Below are positions 23,441 through 35,555 of a stretch of 64,000 nucleotides of DNA, in pieces. The position numbers and the translations under genes are program-made. Origin of the DNA: Salvator merianae (taxonomy: Eukaryota > Chordata > Lepidosauria > Squamata > Teiidae); the NCBI GenBank assembly GCA_003586115.2, contig QVOM02000126.1, positions 59,524,456 through 59,588,455 of the forward strand, read 5' to 3'. The notes under the pieces were generated by a model, which ran no database searches, was not told the origin of the DNA, and saw only the letters and a program-made list of their open reading frames with translations. How positions within the stretch are numbered: the stretch's first letter is position 1; every line of letters begins with the position of its first letter.

Positions 23441-25090
23441 GCAAATGTGTGTACTTGTTTTTTCTTACACTCACACACTCTCTTATTCAATCAGGCAACC
23501 TCCTTTCAGGGCTTCATTTTAAGATAGCCCAAAACAGGGGCTCTTCTACTGGAGGTAGCTAGCATTGGCAAGACATGTTTTGCAGGGCTGCGGGCAAAAT
23601 GGTTTTTTCTTCCTTTCACAGCCCTTTGTCCAGCAGACATGCTGATTACCAACCCAACAACAGCCTCTTTTTATTGGCCTCCGCTGTGCCTGCTCTGTGA
23701 GGATAAAACGGCACCATCTGTCAGCAAAGCTGGCTGGCACCAACAGCTGACAGCATCCGACTGCACGCACACACACACACAAATACAGAGACAAAGAAAA
23801 GTGCAGAGAACGTCGGCCTTCTCAAAGAAGGATGCCCCTGCCTGCGTCTCAGCCTTCAGCAAGCTAATCTGGCTTTCTGGCGATTCATCTGCAAGGCAGA
23901 TCCTATCCATTTTCCTGCTGTGACAGCAGCCGGATAGATGCTGATTAAGAAGATTCTGGCAGCCTTGGAGAGCAAGAGAGCGGAGGATAAACCAAGGAGA
24001 AGAATCGGCAGCAAGAGGAAAAGAGTAGGATTAAGAAAAACAGGCTCCGCAAGAGGCAAAATAATGGCCACAGTGTGCCTGAAGATAAACCACACAGTGT
24101 TTCTATGAAGACATTAGGAAGTTGTGTATGTTTCTGTTAATCCATCACCTGTCAAGGGGCTGTTTCAACAGGCCTGAGATTAAAGAAAGCAGCATTGTCT
24201 ATTGTCTTGATTACTGGTCACTCTGGAACTGTTCCCACTTTGGAGCCTTGAAGTTAATCCCAGTTCGTAGGGGGGCTGTCAGGGAAAACATTCCTTTTAA
24301 CTGCTGCAATTTTGTTTAAAAAAGGAAAAAGAGGAGAAGAAATCATTTCAAGGGTAGGCTCTCTGCTGAGTTATCTTCCCTATCGTGCTGCTCAGGGTTT
24401 AGGCCAGGAGGCCTAATCTCTTCCCCATTAGTGCAGGGCAGCAAGGACAAGCTTTTTTTCTCTGCCCTTCTTGTGTGCACAGGCGTCCTCAGTGGAATCG
24501 TTTAAATTATGGACTGCGAAAAAGTTTCATACAGCTTCCTGAGAGGTTTAGGGGGAGCAGCTCTGAGGTTTCTGAGGCGCGCAGCAAAAAAGTTCCATTT
24601 ACCATCGAGCTGGACAGCTTGGAAATGTAAGCCATGTTCCAGCTTCATGACCCATGGAGTCCTTCAACTTCACCACTATTATTTTAACCCCAAATTTCTC
24701 CTAGCCCTTGACTGACATACAGCATCTTGTACTCGAGGGAACAATTCGGCCGACACTGAACCCTGTATGCCTTGAACTACAAAAGGGTCTTAGCTTGCCT
24801 AACTGTTGTTTTGTCAGAAGGCCAGAAGGCCAAGCAATAGAACAGAAGGTAACTAAGATGTGCAATTGCCCCTGCAATTGGGCTAGAAATATCATTTCTG
24901 TTGACAATTGTTTCAATGTTAAAAAAAACAAAGTCAATAGTTTCATAGTCACTTCTTACTTTAATCACAATTATTGACAAAGGCCTACTTTGGTTAAGTG
25001 ACTAACATCTTTTTGAGCAGTCTTTCTCTCTCTTTTAAACATCCTAAAATTGTTCCCACTTCAGCATAACCTAAACACAGAACTAGTTAG
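23441..25090. other. No gene seen; (CA)n patch and a purine-rich stretch
   Basis: A short CA run lies at 23764-23782. The stretch 23930-24070 is rich in purines with little repeat character. The segment 24500-24980 looks unique and may be slow-evolving, but I cannot show that. No splice-bounded frame was found. Confidence 0.4.
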
Positions 25091-25099
25091 GAATGGTGA

Positions 25100-25500
25100 A
25101 GGTTGCCAATGACCTCTTTAATGTCCATCTGAGCTCCTGAAGCAGCCTTCTAAACTAAATTTTCTGGACTTCCAAGACTCCATTGATTCAAGAGAGCCTT
25201 TCCTGTGGTGGTCCCCAAACTCTGGAACGGTATCCCTCTGGAGGTTCGCCAGGCACCTACGTTATATGGTTTTTGGCACCTGGTTAAAGCATACTTCTTC
25301 ACCCGGGTCTTTGATGTTGAGCTTCCTTTGGGTGTTGTCCTGCCAGGGAGGGAGGGAGGGAGGGAGGGAGGGAGGGTGGGTTATATCTGAAATGTGCTTT
25401 AAGAATACTGTATATTATTTATCTTTTTATCATTGCGACCTGCCCTGGGATCTTTTGGTGAAGGGTGGGATATAAATTGTAAAATAAAATAAAGTAAAAC
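25100..25500 (+). mobile_element. L2-like LINE 3' end, copy 1
   Basis: The plus strand reads VVVPKLWNGIPLEVRQAPTL and HLVKAYFFTRVF, the typical C-terminus of L2-type ORF2. It continues with CCTGGGATCTTTTGGTGAAG and GGTGGGATATAAATTG and an AAATAAA tail. A (GGGA)n microsatellite at 25344-25376 interrupts the 3'UTR. The start is approximate because the upstream part has decayed. Confidence 0.78.
25344..25376. repeat. (GGGA)n microsatellite
   Basis: About eight GGGA units in the L2 3'UTR. A short (ATACA)n patch follows at 25503-25525 in the L2 tail. Confidence 0.95.
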
Positions 25501-25599
25501 AAAATACAATACAATACAATACAATATTCTCTCCATGCCGCCCAGAATCCTGATAGGGATGCCAATTTTCCCCTTTCCCTAATCCTTAGTGTGGAATCA

Positions 25600-26290
25600 T
25601 CCATGTATGGCTACACCCATCAATTGTATGCATCCCTAAGAGTGTTGGTGCAGAGAAAATATATCCCTTAGGACCAGCAATGGTCAACCATTCCTGGTGA
25701 CAGTAAGTTTGATTAGCTGTGTTTCCATACTCTGGTGCTCTTTGGATTAGACTACTCAAATGCACTCCGCATAGGACCACCTTCGAAGATAGTCCAGAAG
25801 TTGGAACTAGTGCAGCATGCAGCACCTCAGCTGCTGACAGAAATTTCTGGCCAGATACACATCATGCTAGTCTTGAACGAACAGCATTGGTTACCAATTC
25901 ACTACTGAGTCCAATTTAAGGTGTTCACATACAGTCCTAAATGGCTTGGGCCTCAAAACTCTGAAGGAGCACCTTTCCCCATACAGATTATAAGGTGAGA
26001 GCCTTCTTGTTCCGCTACCTTGAGATGTGAGGGGTCGCAGCATGCAAGAGGGCCTTTTCTGTAGTGGCCCCTGGACTTTAGAACAGCCTCCCAGCAGAAG
26101 TTTACCAGATGCCAACACTATATGGGTTTTGGTGCCTGCTTAAAACATACCTCTTCACCCAGGCCTTTGATGACTATATTCCCTGTAGTCCTGCCAGGGG
26201 GAAGGACTATCTTTTTACTGTTGTTACCTGCCCTGGGACCCGTGAGTGAAGGATGGGATATAAATACAAATAAATAAATAAAATAAACCA
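25600..26290 (+). mobile_element. L2-like LINE ORF2 end and 3'UTR, copy 2
   Basis: The coding end is recognisable across frames: GGACTAG-type words, AAGTTGGAACTAGTGCAGCA (a K-L-E-L-V-Q-H-A-A-like reading), ACAGCATTGGTTACCAATTC (the H-W-L-P-I motif), TCCAATTTAAGGTGTTC, AATGGCTTGGGCCTC (K-W-L-G-L), then GTAGTGGCCCCTGGACTTTA (V-V-A-P-G-L), and a tail CCTGCCCTGGGACCCGTGAG followed by AAATAAATAAATAAA. It is a separate copy from 25100-25500: both have their own 3' end in the same direction. The 5' limit is uncertain. Confidence 0.78.
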
Positions 26291-26787
26291 ACTCTGAAAT
26301 GTCAAGTTAGTTTCTGGTCAAGGTTCTTTGGGATTGCCTGCACGTCCTACCTTCTGTCTCTACTCTTTTTGCAGGCAACATCTTTGATATATAACATTTA
26401 CTTGGCCCAAAGGTCTCTTAGCCTAGGGATCATAATCTCGCAAGAGACAGACATGGATGGAAGAAGCCACTTTTCCTTGTTTCTTTTCTCGTCTTTCATT
26501 TTTATTCATCTATTTATATTTAATTTTGTCTATATACAGCAATGGAACTTTGAATTGTAATTTTGAATTTTCTTTCATTTTTAATACTGTCCTTGGCTAT
26601 GTTGTATGTATGGGGTGAGCAATAAATTCAATGAATGGAATAAATGAAGACAAAACTGTCTCTGGCAATAGTTGTTGGATGATGTAACTCTATGCACAAT
26701 TGCTAGCTAACTGACAAGGTAGCAGCCTTTGCCTGTACAGAGACTCTTCTTCGAATGAATTTGCTGGGGGAGGTAAGAGCTTTGGGC
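26291..26787. other. No gene seen
   Basis: T-rich with an AATAAATTC word at 26621. A pyrimidine tract before CAG at 26374 looks like a splice acceptor, but no coding follows. Confidence 0.4.
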
Positions 26788-27335
26788 CTTTTCCACACTC
26801 ATTTAGTGCAGTACCAGAAAGGACCGAGGGGGCTCCTTTCTGCACACTGGTGTGGGACAAGAAAGGCCCCTCCCCCTCCTAATATGCTCCATCTGCACAG
26901 GACAGAGTATAGACTGGAGCAGGGCACCTAGTCCATTTTACTGGTAGACCTCAATGTCAAGGTCTACCAGTGTACTAGGGGGTGGTATACTGAACCATGG
27001 AGGCATGTGAGCGTTTTGCCGCCATTGTCCAGTATACCACAGGGAACCCATTTTGGCAGCACAACAAGAAGGATGCCAAAATGAGCTTCCAGGAGCTCTG
27101 AGGGTCAGGAACTTTCATTTCTAGTTTTTGGAGCATTTGGAGGCTCCTTACGCTGGCTCTAAAACTGGCGCAAATTTCAGAGCAAGGGGACAGGCGCAGA
27201 ACATGCCATTCCAATGCAGACAACCTTATTTTGCACCAGAAGCAATCCATCCCAGCTTGGGACAGATTGTGTATCCCAGTATGGAGCAGCCCACCCTGTA
27301 CTGGGATAAGCCAGGTAAATGCAGAAATAGGGTTT
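26788..27335. mobile_element. Family A MITE, most complete copy
   Basis: The left end is GGGCCTTTTCCACACTCATT; the complement of the right end is AACCCTATTTCTGCATTTAC, an imperfect TIR. Inside, GGTAGACCTCAATGTCAAGGTCTACC forms a small hairpin with 9-bp arms. Other blocks are GGTGGTATACTGAACCATGG, GTCCAGTATACCACAGGGAA, AATCCATCCCAGCTTGGGAC and CCACCCTGTACTGGGATAAG. The length of about 548 bp defines the family. No target duplication could be set with confidence. Confidence 0.7.
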
Positions 27336-27494
27336 AGTTGCTTCATCAGTTTCTTGATGCACATAAGTAAGGTAGCTGTATGGAAAAATAAAGACAGTTC
27401 TGCTCATCTATTGGCTTTCAATTAGAACTTGTAGCAGAATGACTAGTTATGCAACTTCAGCACAAGCAGCTTAACAGAAAATAAGCCTAAATCC

Positions 27495-27573
<79 letters not shown>

Positions 27574-27576
27574 AAA
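27495..27576. repeat. (GAAA)n microsatellite, ~80 bp
   Basis: About twenty uninterrupted AAAG units, directly readable. The long perfect array predicts length variation between individuals. Confidence 0.98.
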
Positions 27577-27579
27577 AGT

Positions 27580-30455
27580 TTTGCTAGTCAACCCAAACAG
27601 CCTGATCTCATCAAGCCAGAAGGGAAGTAGAAATCACTGTCCTCAGCATTTAAAAGCATAAGCTAAGAAAGTGTTTTATGACCTAGATTAGAAAAGAAAA
27701 TGCCTGGATTTTAGCCTGAGGTGCCAAGAGGAACCCTCTTCATGTTCACTAAATTGGCTGTTTATGGATCTCCGCCAGAAAGACTTGACTGAAACAATGT
27801 CAAGTATGCTGCAGAGGTCAGCTGTGTGAATACTGAAGTGACTTGTCCTGAAGATGTGAGGCATACCCTTTGAGCTATGTTAACAGGCTGGTGTTTTGCT
27901 AGAGGTGGATACTAAACTGATCAAAGAAGACCCCCAGCTCACCCTATTTTTCATCATCCATCCTTTCCTTTGTCTGGCAGCAAGGTATAGCCTAATGAAA
28001 GCTTAAGGAAGAATGGGGATGGAACTCCATCATGCTTAGTTTTGATTTTGGAATTCACTGTTTTTATTAAGATAAAAACAAAACCAGTGTTTGAAAAACA
28101 TCAGCCTGCTTCTGAAAAGGAACTGATCATTTGTCTTTCCTGAGGTGTTTTGTTGGACACAGTGGTTTGTCTGGATGATGCCCAACTACAGTACAGCTTG
28201 CTCCATTTGCCTTTATCTCTACATCCGGAAGCGTGCTGTTGGTAGAAGGAAAGGTTCTTTTAAGCCTGAAAACACAGGAATACTCCAATAGACTTTAAGC
28301 GTGACCTATACAATCAACCATCAACATGGTTCAGTGTTTCCTGGAGCATCCCTTGTGAGCCAACCAGCCAGGGCACAGGAAATCTGATATTGTCTGCTGT
28401 GGGTTCTATAACCTCTGCATTTTGGTCATATTGGCCAGGGCTGATGGGAAATGGAGTCAGATATCACCTGCAGGGTTGCAGGTCCTCCTTAGCTGAAGCA
28501 GAAAGAATGTGTATATGTGTATGTACTGTTTGTGAAGCGTATTTTTTTAAAATATGGATGAACCCCAATTCTTTTCATTCTGTCCCATGCAGTTTGATTT
28601 TGCATAGCCACACTTTTGCTGTTTTTACTGCTGTGTATGTACATGAGACTTCAGAGCAGAAGAGGATCATCAGCCCAACCTTTAGATAGATTGAGATGGG
28701 TCCTACAGCTGGATGATTTTGAAGATCATTAAGGAGCATTAGTCCATGATCATAGCACTGCGGGTTTTTCTGTTTCAAGATGCCCAAAGCACATTGGTAT
28801 CCTCAGCTGTTATCAGAAACACATTAACTACAGAGGACTGACCTGGAGATAGGAATGGACCTTGGATCAGCCCTGAACAACGTTGTTTACAGCCTTCTCC
28901 TGATTGTTACTGTTGCCATACAGAGAAAAAGAGATTTTTGCAGAAACAAAGCTGCATTTATGCAAAGTAAATAGCAGCAGCAGCCAACTGTAGATGAGGA
29001 CAAGGACATGTGATGTCCCCTCCACTTGGTTTTTAGAGGCATGCCATCTTAAATAGTGGAAGTAGCCCACAATTACATGCTGATAGTCTGGTCTTCCCTG
29101 AATCTGTCTAATCCTTCTATGAACCCATGAAGTCATCCAGATTGGTGTCTGTGATCCCATCTGAAAATAGCAAATTTGATAATTTTTATCATGTGCTATA
29201 TAAATAAGTCAGAATCAGAAGTTTATTTGAGTTCCACACCAGATGTATAAAACTTTTAGGTCAATAACATGCTAGTATATCAACAGATCGTTAAACAAAA
29301 TCTTCAATGACAACAAGAAATAAGAATTTTTCCTTTGTTATCAAAGTAGCCATTTGTTTCCAGATTAACACAGCCCATGACACTAATCTCATCACCTTAT
29401 AGATGATTTCCAGGTTTGTGTCGGATGAAAGAAATCAGCAGCATTCAAATTCATTGTGATTCCCCCCCCCCCCTAAATGGCATAGGATATGGCCGCGTGA
29501 TGTCTAAAAGATTGTTGGATATCATCTGGAATTAATTCTGAACCATGCACAATTGGAAAATGTTAAGGACCATCAGAATTAAGTTGATGCATATCTTGTA
29601 TAAGTATGGTAAGGACTTAACAAAATAATTTAAGAAGAATTCTGCTGGATCTGAACTCTACCCCATCCACTACAGGAATGTGGTCTTATGTCAGCTGCTT
29701 CCTGAACTATGCAAGCAAAACCATGAGGATAATAATAAAGGAGGTTCTAGAACACCATCATGACTACATCATGACTATCTGTCATTGATAGCTGTGTCAT
29801 TCACAAATTGTCTCATCTCCTTTAAAGGTATCCAAATTGGTGGTCACTGGTATCTCTTGTAGTGAATCCGCTAATATCATACCATATATCATATCATCAT
29901 ATCATATCAAAAATACCATATTTATATATATAATACCTTTCCAAAACAATGCCCAAGATGCTTCTCAGCACAATTTCAACAATATTGCAAAAATGTTGTA
30001 CAACACATAAGGACATTGACAAGAAAAAGGCTACTTCCAGACAGAGTAAAACATGAAAGTCCTACCTGCTTTGCATTGGGATTGCCAGATATTCACATGG
30101 TCTTCCCAATGTAGAGTCAGGTCCACAACTCTGAAAACCCATCACAACACTGGGAAAAACAGCAGCGACACTGGGTTTCCCAGAATAGTTTTCCTTACCT
30201 GCCTATCTAGCAAGCTGGAAAGTTCCTGGAACTCAGTATGCATATGGAAAAAAACAAAAGAAAGAGGCAGACATGTGGGGAGCTCCATGAATTTTCCAGG
30301 GAGGTATGATTTCATGGACCTCCCCAGATATGTGGGCAAGTGAATGTATGCTGGGGGAGCCCTGGCAGGTCTGGTGGACCAGGTAAAGGGCAGTGCTGGG
30401 TTCCCTTTAATAACCCATGCAGCCTCTTGACCCCTGGAGGTAACTGAAAACTATG
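27580..30455. other. No gene seen
   Basis: Only a fragment of the palindromic dispersed repeat at about 28425-28480 (GGCCAGGGCTGATGGGAAAT), a C run at 29462-29472, and ATATC-rich sequence at 29876-29935 were noted. Nothing coding-like. Confidence 0.45.
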
Positions 30456-30461
30456 AAATGA

Positions 30462-30519
30462 AAGGAAGGAAGGAAGGAAGGAAGGAAGGAAGGAAGGAAG
30501 GAAGGAAGGAAGGAAGGAA
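30462..30519. repeat. (GGAA)n microsatellite
   Basis: About fourteen GGAA units. Confidence 0.98.
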
Positions 30520-30939
30520 CGAACTGTGGGTGTTCTGATAAGAAGCACTTGCTTTTTTCTGTCCTGAATCTTAAAAAATTGAGACCACATCTCCACTACA
30601 TACCTGGAGACAACCTTCCTTCACCCCAAGTGCAGCGCGTCTCCATTGGCACCCACACTGAGGTGACATGGGGATCATTGCTCATGACTCTGTGGCGTGG
30701 AAAGGGTCAATCTCCTGCTTTGATGCTTTCAGTCATCTTGCCACATTTTTTGGACATGTAGCAAGACAACATATGGGAAGGCTGACTTGCAATAGGACCA
30801 ACAACCTCAGCCTCCATGTGCCTTGATGATGAACATGTCTGGCAGAAGAAGAGATGGCTTGCTGCACCAGTCAGACCATGCTCATGAAGCCACCCCCCTT
30901 CAGCTGTCTTAATGAGGTGAATAGGGGCATGGCCTTGAC

Positions 30940-31010
30940 TATTTGCATTTTTATCCTGCCCTAAACCTGAAGGTCCCATGGTGGGTTACCATAAAAATAA
31001 AAGTTCTCAT
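30940..31010 (-). mobile_element. L2-like LINE, extreme 3' end
   Basis: TTTGCATTTTTATCCTGCCC, then AACCTGAAGGTCCCATGG and GGGTTACCATAAAAATAAAA: the same tail as at 15126, 70 bp only. Confidence 0.65.
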
Positions 31011-32465
31011 GGTTTCTAAGAGGGAGAAAAAGCTTCTCCTTATCTACTTTTCCCATATTTTATATACATAATTTAAGCCTCCCTTACTAGGTTGCGAAGT
31101 GGAATTCAGAAACTTTTCATCTTTTTGAATCCCCCCCCCCCAGCCCCAAATGCATTTTTTCCCCTATTTACACAGTGTTTCTAGCTCTTCGATATGTTTG
31201 AAGGCCCATTTATGCATCTTTTTCAATTCTGGAATCTTTTATTTTTAAGTTATAGCATCCAAAGGTTTGAACACTGTCAAAGGCAAGTTCTGCATGACAG
31301 TGGAATCTGCACTGTAAACAAAGATGATTCTTAGAGCAATCTCTGTTGGTCTCAGCATTGCTTGTGGTGGCAGCAGCATACTGTTTGCATGCCTACTGCT
31401 GCTTTGGATGAGGGGAACAGTGAATGGGGGAACTTTTGTTCCCCTGTTCAGTGTTTCCACTCAGGGCCTTTTCGGTGAGCACAGGAAGTAGCCATGGAAA
31501 TTTAATGACAGTGTGATGCACAGCTGCATACAACTGTATACAACTTCATTCAAACATCAGGTGTGGCATTCAAGGGCTGTTATGTTTGGGGTTTGAGCAA
31601 ACATTGAAAGAACACAAGATGAATATAAAAAAATGTATTCCTTTCAGATTAAGGCAACTATATACAACAGGAACAGACCAACAACTTATTGTTAACAACT
31701 ATACCATCAAGGACTATGCTAATGGACAACAACCAGGAAGGACTAATGACCCATTGTCAACAATCACACAGAGGACCGACAGCCAGGAGCAAAACAACAC
31801 AATTACATACAACCAACCAACAATCATTTGTCAACATCCATAAGAAGGATGAAAAGGTCCGTGAGACAACTAATTGCATTTGGCTCTTCTATTAGACAGA
31901 TCCTATCAGGCAGAACTATGAGACACAGCATAACAATTCCTAAACTATGACAACTGAAACTGTATAGAAGCTTGAAGCCAGTCACCTGACACAGCAGTGC
32001 CTAATTACAATTGCTCTTTATCTGCATTATATAATGGTAAGCTTTACACATAGTTCATAAGTATATCCACACAGCAGAGCCATCCTTATCTTGAGGTTGT
32101 GCTACAGTTCAGTGCAGGGAATCCAGCACTGGAGTAGAGTAAAACATGGGCACACGCATTTCCAAAATTTATTCAAAGATGGATATCCTCTTCCCACACT
32201 TCCAGTCTATCCCTAGTGCCGACTCCACAATTTGACAAAGTCAAGCAACTAATTCAAGTAGAAGACATTGGACAGCAATAGTAACAATCTCCCATTTTTT
32301 TTCTTCCTGAACTCACTAGTTGTAAGCTCCTGCTGAAAGATAGGATTACAACTGCCACATGGGCATTTCTGCAATGTGTAAAGTAGCTTGTTGCCTCAGG
32401 TGAGGTGGATCATGATATCCTGACCATGGTGTTGAAGGAAGATTCCCTTCCTGCTCTAACTAGAT
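31011..32465. other. No gene seen
   Basis: A C run lies at 31132-31141. At 31590-31890 the sequence is rich in CAACAA and ACAAC words and codes for 85 glutamine/asparagine/threonine-rich residues, which I read as low complexity, not a gene. Confidence 0.4.
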
Positions 32466-32470
32466 TGAAC

Positions 32471-32491
32471 TCTCTCTCCCTCTCTCTCTGT

Positions 32492-32542
<51 letters not shown>
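32471..32542. repeat. (CT)n(GT)n(GA)n compound microsatellite
   Basis: CT-rich at 32471-32489, GT at 32490-32525, GA at 32525-32542. Confidence 0.96.
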
Positions 32543-33630
32543 CAGATCTTGCACCTCTACCATCTTATCTCCTGTCTCAGCTGATGAGACATTTTGGGCT
32601 ACCCTTACAAGTTAAAAAAGCAGAACTATATTCTTGTCCTACTGTATACAGACAGGGATACACAACTGCATACACACATGTCCACTGTAATAAGAAAGAC
32701 TACCTTTTTGAAAAATATATATCTATTTGTCCCCCTCTGCCCTATTCAAATGAATAGGTCAAGAGGTAGACAACTGAAGCTACCTGCAGTGAGAGTAGAA
32801 TAAATACAGCGAATAACGAACATATACAGAATATGACTTTGGTCCATGTCAAAAGACCATATTCATGAAGAAGGAAAGAATAAAATAAAATTTCTAAATG
32901 TGCCTACAAGAGGGAACGAGCAGTTATGACTTGAGTCCCTTGCATGTTTCCGTTTTGATTAACTCTTACAGTAAGAGATTGAAGTTTCTGCTTTCTTTCT
33001 TTTTTCTCTTAGTAAAATTTTCTTGTTTACTGAAGAGACAGGGTTTCAACCTGAGATAACATCATAATTGTTTGCTTTCTTTTTTTAGTTTTGGACAGAA
33101 TGGGATTCTCCCTTTAACTTCTCAAGAACATTGGATTAATACTTAAGTGCCCCTTCTTCCTGGAAGGTTGACTGGGTGAGACTAAAAGTTTGGGGAAATG
33201 TTTACTATTTGTTTTCTTGAGATAAACCTCAAGAGGTAAAATGTGTAAAGGACATTTTAAAGTTTATTTTTAATTAGCACCCTTTCTGCTGATAGTTAGG
33301 GATTTTCATTATAATAAAGACTGTGGTCAAAGCTCCATTTTGAGAGTTTATAGAAGAACCTCTCCACTGGTGGTGTGACAGCTTCATTAGAATCCTTACC
33401 TTTCTCCTCCTTTGGCTTTACGTGTGGCAAACTTTGGTAGATTTCTGAGATTGTCAAACTGAGAGAAAGCGATCAAATGCCAGTGCCAAGGTCTGAGAAC
33501 TGATTCAACAATTTTAACTTGCATGGATAGCATCTCTTGTGCAATTTTCGTGAAAGCATTTAAACATCTTACAAATTTTGACTTAACCAGAAGCAAGGCA
33601 AATGGCTGAATTTAAACCCTAGTCATGTTG
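32543..33630. other. No gene seen
   Basis: A/T-rich sequence without recognisable repeats or exons. Confidence 0.4.
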
Positions 33631-33631
33631 C

Positions 33632-33812
33632 TGTAGCTGTAGCTCCGTGGTAGAGCAAAGCACCTGGAATGCAGAGGGTTGCCGGTTCAATCCCCAGCCT
33701 CTCCCTGGAAATAGGCAATCTTCTGCACCTTCTGTATCTCTGCCAAGAAAATGCATAGAAGTGCCCAGGAGTCAGCCAGGAGTTGGCCATGATTTGGTGG
33801 TACCAAACAACA
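33632..33812 (+). mobile_element. tRNA-derived SINE
   Basis: The A box TAGCTCCGTGGTAGAGC starts at 33640 and the perfect B box GGTTCAATCCC lies at 33684-33694. Between them is GCACCTGGAATGCAGAGGGT, as expected in a tRNA-like head. The body has GCACCTTCTGTATCTCTGCC and ends GAGTTGGCCATGATTTGG. It is the third member of the 11509/14282 family, in plus orientation. No CCA end or cloverleaf is evident, so it is not a tRNA gene. Confidence 0.78.
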
Positions 33813-33859
33813 TGTTGCTGAACTTGAGTTACAATGGGCACGTGGCTGCTTAAATAATG

Positions 33860-35555
33860 AGCTGTGTACACATGCAGCAAAAAAGTGGCTCCAAAGCACC
33901 TTAGGAATGGTAGTGTATGGCACTCATCTTCTCCTCCTGTTTCTAATCCACATTTTCTAGTCTAGAATGTTAATGACAAGGGGAAGGGACAGATGGCCAT
34001 GTGAATGATCTCACCTGTGTACTATCTCTGAGCCATTTCTAAATCACCTTGGGCTGCGGTCACACCTTCACTTTAAAGCTTCTTGAGTCCATTTTACAAC
34101 CCAGTAGACCACATCTGTGAATTGATATCCATCTCTCTTGGGGACTTTCCACCCTCCACGAGCACTTTCTTACATTCGGATAATCACAGCTCTGAAACCA
34201 TTCTAGTGCTTTACCCCATTTTTTATTTTCAAAGGTGTGGGCACAGAAGAGGATTAAAGAGGCTGAACCATGTCGTGGTGGGCGGTTGCAGTTGAACTTC
34301 CCTTTTCTTCTTGGCCAATGTGAGATGTTTGGGTGTTACCCAGAATTCGTTCCATTCCCCACTTCTTCCTTCCTCCACAGTATCTCCAGCCCGCCTCAAT
34401 AGTTAACTTCTGGAAGAGCAAAGAACTGCCTTTCAGCAGCTATGTTTCATTTACACTTTTTTTGGAAAAGAGAAAAGCGCTCTTCTGCTGCATCGCACTC
34501 TCTGCCTGTGAAGCTGGGCTCACTTCCCTGCATTGTCTCCAGACTGACTTCCCTGCATCATCTCTGGAAAGACTTTGCTGTCCCTTCCCCTGGCTGTCTA
34601 CCTCCACACCATCCCCTTACTTCCCAACCATGTCCTTAGAGGTTGGACTCTGCCTGCAGAGACTGAAACATCATTGATTTTTTAAATTTTATTTTAAGAC
34701 AGTTTTCTGGAAATGTGCAAATGCAGAATTACACATATAAATCGAACGGATGGGTTTTGTGCTAATCTCGAGGTGCGCTTATTTATGATTGTCTGGGGAA
34801 TGGTCTTCTTGTGCCACAGCCCTGTGAGGTTGCTAAAGTGAATTCTTGGGCTTGGCTGACATGCCTGTACGGTGCTATGGTGCTATACAGAAAGGGGGGA
34901 AATTAGACCAGAGAAGGGAGGAAGAAAGTTTTATGTCTCTTTAAAGTCCCTTTAAAGAAACATTCTGTCTCTTTAACTTTAGCAGGAAAAGAGGATTGCA
35001 GGTTTACTTTGATACAGTGTATTCCAGCTACAATGTATCTAAATAAACCGCAATCTTGCTTTCTGAAGCAACATACAGAGAGGTTACACATATATGTGTA
35101 ACACTGCATTTGCACATTTCTGGAAAACTGTTTTAAAATAAGTTTAAAAAATCAATGGTGTTTCAGTCTCTGGCCAGGCAGAGTCCAACCTCTAAGGACA
35201 TGGCTGGGAAGTGAGGCGATGGTGTGGAGGTAGACGGTCAGGGGTAGGTCTCCGCCCCCACCCCCGCATGCAAAATCTTGATTGATAAAAAATGATCCTA
35301 TCAGAGTGAAGGGAAGGGCACTAAGGTGGAAAGGGCTGGAAACGTAAAAGGCACCATTTAAGGAGACTAAGAACAGGAAAAGGAAGGTGTGAGCAGTGAA
35401 GCCCAAATGGAGGATGGATTTTCAGGTGCTGGGTGTGACTGGGGCTGGTACGTTTTGAGTGCATGTTGCCAAATGATACAGACTACTTTCTTGAAGTGTG
35501 ACCGCGACCTTGGAGGTGGTGTTTTTTGAATACATGTGTGTGTTCAGACACAGCC
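33860..35555. mobile_element. Family B MITE, copy 3, split by a 1.45-kb foldback element
   Basis: The left part 33860-34052 starts AGCTGTGTACACATGCAGCA and carries the family interior (ATCCACATTTTCTAGTCTAG, GCCATGTGAATGATC). The right end is found 1.45 kb away: the complement of 35530-35555 reads GGCTGTGTCTGAACACACAC. Joined across the insertion, the two parts have the size of the uninterrupted copies (about 240 bp). The outer 3-bp duplication is no longer readable (ATG left, TTA right). Confidence 0.75.
34053..35506. mobile_element. Family F foldback DNA transposon, TSD ACCTTGG
   Basis: The ends are GCTGCGGTCACACCTTCA (left) and, complemented from the right, CGCGGTCACACTTCAAGA. ACCTTGG repeats directly at 34046-34052 and 35507-35513; the eighth base differs (C/G), so an 8-bp hAT-type duplication with one change is likely. 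Inside lies an inverted repeat with arms of about 148 bp (34594-34740 and 35090-35237) and a 349-bp spacer. The frames inside are short and I recognise no transposase, so it is probably non-autonomous. The end sequence resembles those of family E. Confidence 0.82.

Noticed and set aside
26360..26470. Pyrimidine tract plus CAG resembling a splice acceptor
   Set aside because: No coding sequence with an exon-like frame or donor follows.
31586..31843. 85-codon Q/N/T-rich frame
   Set aside because: Composition follows CAACAA-type low complexity; no family resemblance.
33632..33705. Possible tRNA gene with good A and B boxes
   Set aside because: It continues into a SINE body shared with two other loci in the window, and no proper acceptor stem is evident.
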